A stretch of DNA of 64,000 nt from JBDOQU01 sp039839375 (lineage in GTDB: Bacteria > Pseudomonadota > Alphaproteobacteria > DSM-16000 > Inquilinaceae), in the NCBI RefSeq assembly GCF_039839375.1, contig NZ_JBDOQU010000013.1, positions 68,704 through 132,703 on the forward strand, given 5' to 3'. The position numbers and the translations under genes were made by a program. A model generated the notes under the pieces. The model did no database searches. It saw nothing but the letters and a program-made list of their open reading frames with translations, and was not told where the DNA came from. Shown piece by piece: positions 61,890 through 64,000 of this stretch. Positions within the stretch are counted from its first letter, which is position 1, and every line of letters begins with the position of its first letter.

Positions 61890-62578
61890 CCGGCGGCGAC
61901 AAGGATGATGGGGAGGTGGGCAGCTTCGCCTCCCCGCCCTGCTTCATGCATGAGCTGGACCCTGCCTATCTGGGCCTGCCTTCCGAGCCCGACCGGCAGC
62001 AGCGCACCGACGTGATGCGGTGGCGGAAGGCCGAGCGCCAGAGGCTGATCGGAGAGAGGGTGGCGATCCCGGCGGAAGACCGGAAGCGCCACACCGCCCG
62101 GATCACCGATGCGCTGGACGAAATGATCGGCGATGTCGCGGGTTTGACCGTCAGCACCTACTGGCCGTTCCGGGGAGAACCCGATCTCCGCCCCTGGATG
62201 AAGGCCATCATCGCGCGCGGCGGCCGATGCGCCCTGCCCGTGGTCGTCGAACGCGGCGCGCCGCTGGTCTTCCGGGCCTGGACGCCGGGCGCGCGGCTGG
62301 AGCATGGAATCTGGAACATCCCGATCCCGGCCGACGGGCAGGAGATCGTCCCGGACATCACCATCGCGCCGGTGGTCGGATTCGACCATTCCTGCTACCG
62401 GCTGGGCTATGGCGGCGGCTTCTTCGACCGGACCTTGGCAGCCCTTGACCCAAGGCCGCGGGCAATCGGCATCGGCTATGTGACGGCGGCGCTGGCGACG
62501 ATCTACCCCCAGCCGCACGACATCCCGATGACCGCGATCGTCACGCAGGACGGGATCCTGACCCCCGGTCCAGCATGA
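61886..62578 (+). CDS. 5-formyltetrahydrofolate cyclo-ligase
   Basis: 230 residues. MRWRKAERQRLIGERVAI and the C-terminal GYGGGFFDRTLAAL (ATP/Mg site) identify the family. A 43-residue N-terminal extension (MTGGDKDDGEVGSFASPPCF…) precedes the usual start. It converts 5-formyl-THF to methenyl-THF, rescuing folate. The first four bases overlap the globin stop, and the MOSC gene begins within its last four bases. Confidence 0.9.
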   Translation: MTGGDKDDGEVGSFASPPCFMHELDPAYLGLPSEPDRQQRTDVMRWRKAERQRLIGERVAIPAEDRKRHTARITDALDEMIGDVAGLTVSTYWPFRGEPDLRPWMKAIIARGGRCALPVVVERGAPLVFRAWTPGARLEHGIWNIPIPADGQEIVPDITIAPVVGFDHSCYRLGYGGGFFDRTLAALDPRPRAIGIGYVTAALATIYPQPHDIPMTAIVTQDGILTPGPA

Positions 62579-63270
62579 CCGTCGCAATCCGCGCGATCCT
62601 GGTCGGGACCGTATCGCCGCTGGGTCCGCGCGGCGTTGCGAGCGGCATCGACAAACATGCCGTCTCCGGCCCCGTCGCCGTGCGCATCGATGGGCTTGCC
62701 GGCGATGAGCAGGGCGACCGGAAGCATCATGGCGGTCCTGAGAAGGCCATCCATCACTACCCTTTCGATCATTACGCCGCCTGGCGGCGGAATCATCCCG
62801 ATATAGCGTGGCGATTGGGCGCGGAGGGCGCGTTCGGCGAGAATCTTTCGACCCTCGGGATGACCGAGGACGATGTCTGCATCGGCGATGTCTATCGGCT
62901 GGGAACCGCCCTGATGGAGGTTTCGCAGGGACGGCAACCCTGCTGGCGGCTGAACGAGCGGTTCGCCAATCGCGGAATGGCCCGCCATGTTCAGGAGAGC
63001 GGCCGCACGGGCTGGTATTATCGCGTGCTGGAGGAAGGTGCGGTCTCCGCCGGCGACGTGATCGTCCTGCAGGACCGACCGGCGGGGACGATGTCGCTCG
63101 GCCGGATTGCCGAAATCCTCTATCGCAAGACGCTGGATGTAGACGCTCTTTCGGCGCTTGCCGAACTGCCACGCCTATCGGAATCATGGCGGACGCTGGC
63201 GAGGCGCAGGCTGGCCTCGATGAATGTCGAAGACTGGTCGCACCGGCTGACGACGCCGCTGGAGGCGTGA
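62575..63270 (+). CDS. MOSC domain-containing protein (YiiM-like)
   Basis: 231 residues. The MOSC core shows DEQGDRKHHGGPEKAIHHYP, GAFGENLSTLGMTEDDVCIGD and VSQGRQPCWRLNERF with the molybdenum-cofactor-binding cysteine. YiiM/YflK-like members reduce N-hydroxylated compounds. Its start overlaps 5-FCL by four bases; its stop overlaps the PAS gene by one. Confidence 0.88.
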   Translation: MTVAIRAILVGTVSPLGPRGVASGIDKHAVSGPVAVRIDGLAGDEQGDRKHHGGPEKAIHHYPFDHYAAWRRNHPDIAWRLGAEGAFGENLSTLGMTEDDVCIGDVYRLGTALMEVSQGRQPCWRLNERFANRGMARHVQESGRTGWYYRVLEEGAVSAGDVIVLQDRPAGTMSLGRIAEILYRKTLDVDALSALAELPRLSESWRTLARRRLASMNVEDWSHRLTTPLEA

Positions 63271-63731
63271 TGACGAACGCAGTGGACAGGCCTTCCTTCC
63301 TGGGCGAGGCGGTGATCCGGGACATCCCCGACGCCGTCATCTATGCCGACCGAACGGGCGCGATCCGCTTCTGGAACGCCGGGGCGACACGAATCTTCGG
63401 GTTTTCCGAGGAGGAGGCGCTGGGCCGTTCGCTCGACATCATCATTCCCGAAAGGCTGCGCCGACGACATTGGGACGGCTACGACCGGATGATGGGGACT
63501 GGAAAGTCACGCTATGGAGCGGACGAGATCCTGTCGGTCCCGGCGGTGACGAAGTCCGGAGAGACCCTGTCGATCCAGTTCACCGTCGCCCCGGTCCTGG
63601 CGGTCGATGGCGGAATCGAGGGCATCGTCTCCATCCTCCGCGACGCCACCGCGACCTTCGGGGAGCTGAAACGGCTTCGCAAGATCGCCGCCCGCGCCAA
63701 GGCCGCCGGAATCGAGGAGCCGCCGGCTTAG
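63270..63731 (+). CDS. Single PAS-domain protein
   Basis: 153 residues. One PAS domain (about 15–125): IPDAVIYADRTGAIRFWNAGATRIFGFSEEEALGRSLDIIIPER, given here only as its landmarks IRFWN, GFSEEEALG and IIIPERLRRRHWDGY. The rest is a short Lys/Arg-rich tail. There is no kinase, GGDEF or HTH output, so it must act through a partner. It lies in the globin/5-FCL/MOSC run. Confidence 0.85.
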   Translation: MTNAVDRPSFLGEAVIRDIPDAVIYADRTGAIRFWNAGATRIFGFSEEEALGRSLDIIIPERLRRRHWDGYDRMMGTGKSRYGADEILSVPAVTKSGETLSIQFTVAPVLAVDGGIEGIVSILRDATATFGELKRLRKIAARAKAAGIEEPPA

Positions 63732-63751
63732 GGCCGGGATGAGGACTTTCC

Positions 63752-63864
63752 TCATGGTGAGCCCGTCGAACCATGCGGTGTCGATGTCGGCCGGGACGCA
63801 CCCGGTTCTTCACCGCCAGTGAAGCGGCGCTTGCCCATGGATTCCGGATCAAGTCCGGAATGAC
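63752..63864. repeat. Third copy of the dispersed repeat, 5' end diverged
   Basis: From GAACCATGCGGTGTCGATG through CCCGGTTCTTCACCGCCAGT to GGATCAAGTCCGGAATGAC it matches the other copies. The left arm has lost the GTCATG…GGACTTGAT part. Confidence 0.75.
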
Positions 63865-63877
63865 CAACAAAAACAAT

Positions 63878-63894
63878 GTCATGCTGGACTTGAT
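63878..63894. repeat. Left arm of a fourth dispersed-repeat copy
   Basis: GTCATGCTGGACTTGAT is identical to the arm at 54563–54579 and is interrupted at the same base by a mobile-element end. Confidence 0.7.
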
Positions 63895-64000
63895 CCCATA
63901 GGCGCTAACTTACTATGAGGTGGGCGTAAGCTTGGCGTTTTCTTGGGGGTTCTCTGAGCCTGTAGAGGGTTCTTGGTGTTGGTCTGGCGGGCATGGGCCG
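63895..64000. mobile_element. Left end of a second transposon with the CCCATAGGCGC ends, truncated by window
   Basis: CCCATAGGCGCTAACTT matches the ends of the unit at 54580–56133. The following DNA (CTATGAGGTGGGCGTAAGC…) is unrelated to that unit's interior and may lead into a full-length, transposase-coding copy outside the window. Confidence 0.6.

Overview
The window reads as the right-hand part of an integrative and conjugative element (ICE) and the adjoining chromosome of a high-GC alphaproteobacterium. The host assignment (Rhodospirillales-like is my best guess) is inference. It rests on a SAM-II riboswitch before metZ, the rsmB–rpe–heparinase–purH gene order, a 1,625-residue NAD-glutamate dehydrogenase and overall codon use. 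No rRNA or other species marker is present.

Positions 1–~29.9 kb are the ICE. It opens with the C-terminus of a DUF3363-type relaxase (2–331). Next comes a cargo region (about 0.4–13.6 kb) of small metabolic, transport and regulatory genes mixed with broken ones: DHFR-like, tautomerase, cyclase/dehydrase-like and MFS remnants. Recognisable cargo includes two EamA transporters, an AraC regulator, a SoxR/metallo-hydrolase pair sharing a perfect SoxR box, exonuclease III, a Zn-alcohol dehydrogenase, a DJ-1/GlxA divergent pair and an arginase-like protein. The conjugation machinery follows as a compact run, traG–RHH–trbB-C-D-E-J-K-L-F-G-I–DUF2274 (13.8–26.0 kb), with many 4-base overlaps. A cassette of carboxymuconolactone decarboxylase-like protein, SnoaL–alpha/beta-hydrolase fusion and two LysR regulators (26.0–29.5 kb) closes the element.

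The junction is at 29.7–30.0 kb. A complete tRNA-Arg(CCG) lies about 120 bp from the orphan 5' half of a second tRNA-Arg(CCG). This suggests the element split the host tRNA gene and carries its own replacement. An AT-richer glycosyltransferase follows directly.

From 31.6 kb on the window is ordinary chromosome: OsmC, a lipoprotein hydrolase with an ABC ATPase, a CHCC zinc-finger protein, a pair of unrecognised membrane proteins that look like tandem duplicates, riboswitch-controlled metZ, an animal-type haem peroxidase, a glycine betaine/proline ABC importer (SBP, permease, CBS-ATPase), rsmB-rpe-heparinase-purH, transporters and regulators, NAD-GDH, and an overlapping truncated globin / 5-FCL / MOSC / PAS operon.

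The chromosome carries a ~120-bp dispersed palindromic-ended repeat. One copy (36481) is empty. A second (54563/56132) is split by a transposon-like unit with perfect 18-bp inverted ends, which itself contains an IS481-type insertion sequence. A third insertion with the same ends begins at 63895 and runs off the window.
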